NCBI GenBank assembly: GCA_021399435.1
Contig: JAJTUP010000052.1
Span: forward strand, 372,001 to 436,000
Length of the DNA: 64,000 nt
Direction of reading: 5' to 3'
DNA from: Diaporthe sp. PMI_573
Taxonomy: Eukaryota; Ascomycota; Sordariomycetes; Diaporthales; Diaporthaceae
Part shown: one piece after another, positions 62,117-64,000 of the stretch
How positions within the stretch are numbered: the first letter of the stretch is position 1
Layout: every line of letters starts with the position of its first letter
The notes under the pieces: generated by a model
What the model was told of the DNA's origin: nothing
Database searches by the model: none
What the model saw: the letters and a program-made list of their open reading frames with translations, nothing else
Position numbers and translations under genes: made by a program

Positions 62117-64000
62117 TTATTTCTTCTTGTCCTTGCCGGTCAGGGCCTTGGTCAGGGAGCCGAGCCCAAGCCCGTCGAGCAGCCTGTTGAGGCCGAGCGT
62201 GCCCAGGAGGCCGTCGACGATGCCGCCGAGGCCGAGGCCGCTGAGCAGGCGACCCACGATGCCGAGCACACCCGTGAGCAGGAGGCCGACGGCGGCAATG
62301 ATCTGGAAGAGCGGCTCGCCCAGGAGGCCCCACAGGGGGTTGAGCTCCTTCTTTGCGTGGGGCATATCCTCCAGCTTGCGCTTGGCGCCGTCGATGGTCT
62401 CGGTGACGGTACCGGTGAGCTGTCAGTGTTGTTGAGTCAGTACATATGTCCCTAATCAAGATTGATTCTAGTGGTGAGGGATCGACTCTTACTTCCTTGA
62501 TAACCTCAGCAAGGTGGAACTCCTCGGGAGTGGCCTCGCGAGTGCCGGACTTGTGCTTAGCGTTGGCCTGGATGTGTCCGTCGGGGTCGATGCCGCGGAT
62601 GATACCGTGCGCCTCGCGGAGGATGTTGCTACCCTCCTCGATGAGGGGGCGGACCTCCCTGACGAGCGCCTCCTCGTCGCGCTCGTCCTCGGGCTTGCGC
62701 TCCATGGCCTCGATCTTAGTGGTGATCATCTTGCAGATGGGCTTGATCTTATCCAGGCATTGCTCGAGGCACATAGCCATCTGAGTCGCGAGCTTCTTGT
62801 CCTGCTCTCTCTGCAGGCGCTCTTCCTTCTCCTCCTCAGTCTCGCCAACCTCTTCCTCTTGGGGAATATCGGATAGCAAGTTGACGTGACCGACTGCCTG
62901 GCCCTTGCTGTTGATGACATCGCCGTCATCGTCAATCTCCAGGCCAGAACAGACAAGCGGGTCACCGCTTGTGAGCTTAGCGATTATGTTGCCGTTGGTA
63001 TCGACAACATTACCCTCTTGGTTGACGTGCAGACCAGCGAGGGCGCCCACCTTCTTCTCGACCTCCTCGGGCTCCCAGCGCTCGGCCTTGCCGATGACGT
63101 TGCCGTTGCTGTCGAGGATGTCGCCATCCTGGTCGACAGTACGGCCGGAAAGCTTCTTGGGATCACCCTCCACGAGACGGCCAACGATATCGCCACCTGG
63201 CGTGACGACGTGACCTTCTTTGTTGACGGTCAAGCCGCTGAGCTCGGCGAAGATGCCCTCTTTGGAACCCTCACGCTCACCCTCGGTGACAAGGTCCGCA
63301 TGTCCGATGACGTCGCCGGACTCGCTAAGAATCTCGCCGTTCTTGTTGCACATGCGACCGATCATCTTGGAAACATCACCATCGATGACACGGCCGAAAA
63401 TTACGCCAGCAGAGTCGACGACGTTACCGCTCTTGTTGACACGCTTGCCGGCAAGGATGGACTTGTCAACCTCAGCCTCGGGCGCGACCTCCTCTTCTTC
63501 CCAGCGCTCAGCCTTGCCGATGACATTGCCAGCCTTGTCTAAAATCTCACCATCAGGGTCGACGGTCTTGCCCTGGAGGACCTTGATGTCGCCCTCGATG
63601 ACCTGACCGACCTGCTGGCCCTCCCACATGACTTTACCCTTGCCGTCAATGGTGTTGCCCTCAAAGGACTCGAACGGCTTGGACTCCATGAGTTCTTGCA
63701 GCTCGTTGTCGGGGATAGGCTCGGCGCGGCCAATATCCTTGCCACTGTCGTTCCAGATGATGCCGTTCTCGTCAACCTTCCGGCCGATGAGGTGCGCCAT
63801 GATGCCCTGGGTGATGCGGCCGATGGCTTGGCCCTTCTCGTTGACGACGTTGCCCGTCTTATTGACCTTGGCGCCCTTGAGGATGGAGTAGTCGATCTCG
63901 GCTTCGGGCTGCACGGTAGCTGTCGGGTATCCGCTGGCGTAAGTGTATTCCGTCTGCTGGTCATCGGGAATCTGGGCCTCTGAGGCGGCCTGAGTACCCT
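62117..64000 (-). CDS. DUF3659-repeat ('LEA domain') protein, 5' partial
   Basis: The frame is open to the right edge of the window, so the start lies outside. Exon 64000-62493 encodes at least ten tandem units of the G..V+..G.VVD..G...G+...GD..+L pattern (e.g. KGKTVDPDG-like GKTVDPDGEILDKAGNVIGK), arranged as five double repeats. A Glu/Lys/Arg coiled coil follows, with RPLIEEGSNILREAHGIIRG. An intron (62492-62420, 73 nt: GTAAGA, ACTGAC branch, GACAG) leads to a last exon with LTGTVTETIDGAKRKLEDM and a glycine/leucine-rich hydrophobic tail (LFQIIAAVGLLLTGVLGIVG) ending KDKKK. Such proteins are widespread in Pezizomycotina and may bind membranes or protect cells in stress. That role is not established. 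The gene is intact as far as visible. Confidence 0.85.

Noticed and set aside
62886..63542. 218-codon plus-strand frame
   Set aside because: A shadow of the DUF3659 repeats on the opposite strand.

Overview
The window looks like nuclear DNA of a filamentous ascomycete (Pezizomycotina). Many genes are split by 45-120 nt introns with GT..AG ends and CTAAC/CTGAC-like branch sites. The protein families are typical of moulds: DUF3659 'LEA' repeats, fungal F-box/zinc proteins, an OTT_1508-type deaminase with a MYND finger, fungal rhodopsin-domain and NACHT proteins. The transposons are fungal hAT, CryptonF, Fot1/pogo, copia and gypsy types. The sequence does not settle the genus.

It is a gene-poor, transposon-rich accessory region with islands of intact genes. 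About 0-5.8 kb holds broken pieces: an HMG-CoA reductase tail, one copy of a small secreted-protein gene, two hAT fragments, an ankyrin tail and a PD-(D/E)XK-like fragment. From 6.2 to 9.99 kb lie a proline/methionine-rich protein gene, the second secreted-protein copy and a hAT element with both ends. From 10 to 22 kb are hypothetical genes, a NACHT remnant, more hAT pieces, a protein-kinase-like gene with a hidden first exon, gypsy and pogo remnants, and a truncated RNF216-like ubiquitin ligase gene. A 5'-truncated copia element (23.7-25.7 kb) is followed by a spliced orphan gene (26.05-26.5 kb) and a non-autonomous transposon with perfect 55-bp inverted ends and an 8-bp target duplication (26.6-27.6 kb).

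From 28 to 36.7 kb are dynamin, zinc-knuckle and adenosine-deaminase-like remnants, a three-exon unknown gene behind a CT-rich minisatellite, and copies of an unclassified repeat, one carrying a 161-bp palindrome. The better preserved part starts at 37 kb. It holds a Ulp1-protease-like protein that has lost its cysteine, a three-exon membrane protein, a deaminase-MYND protein, a small zinc protein, a rhodopsin-domain remnant, an apparently intact four-exon Crypton tyrosine recombinase (51.9-54.6 kb), an F-box protein and, at the right edge, a DUF3659-repeat protein whose start lies outside the window.

No biosynthetic cluster or operon-like arrangement is visible. The genes share a neighbourhood rather than a pathway. 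The main theme is repeated transposon insertion and decay next to a few intact genes. Most splice models were built by eye from splice signals and reading-frame continuity and need transcript data.
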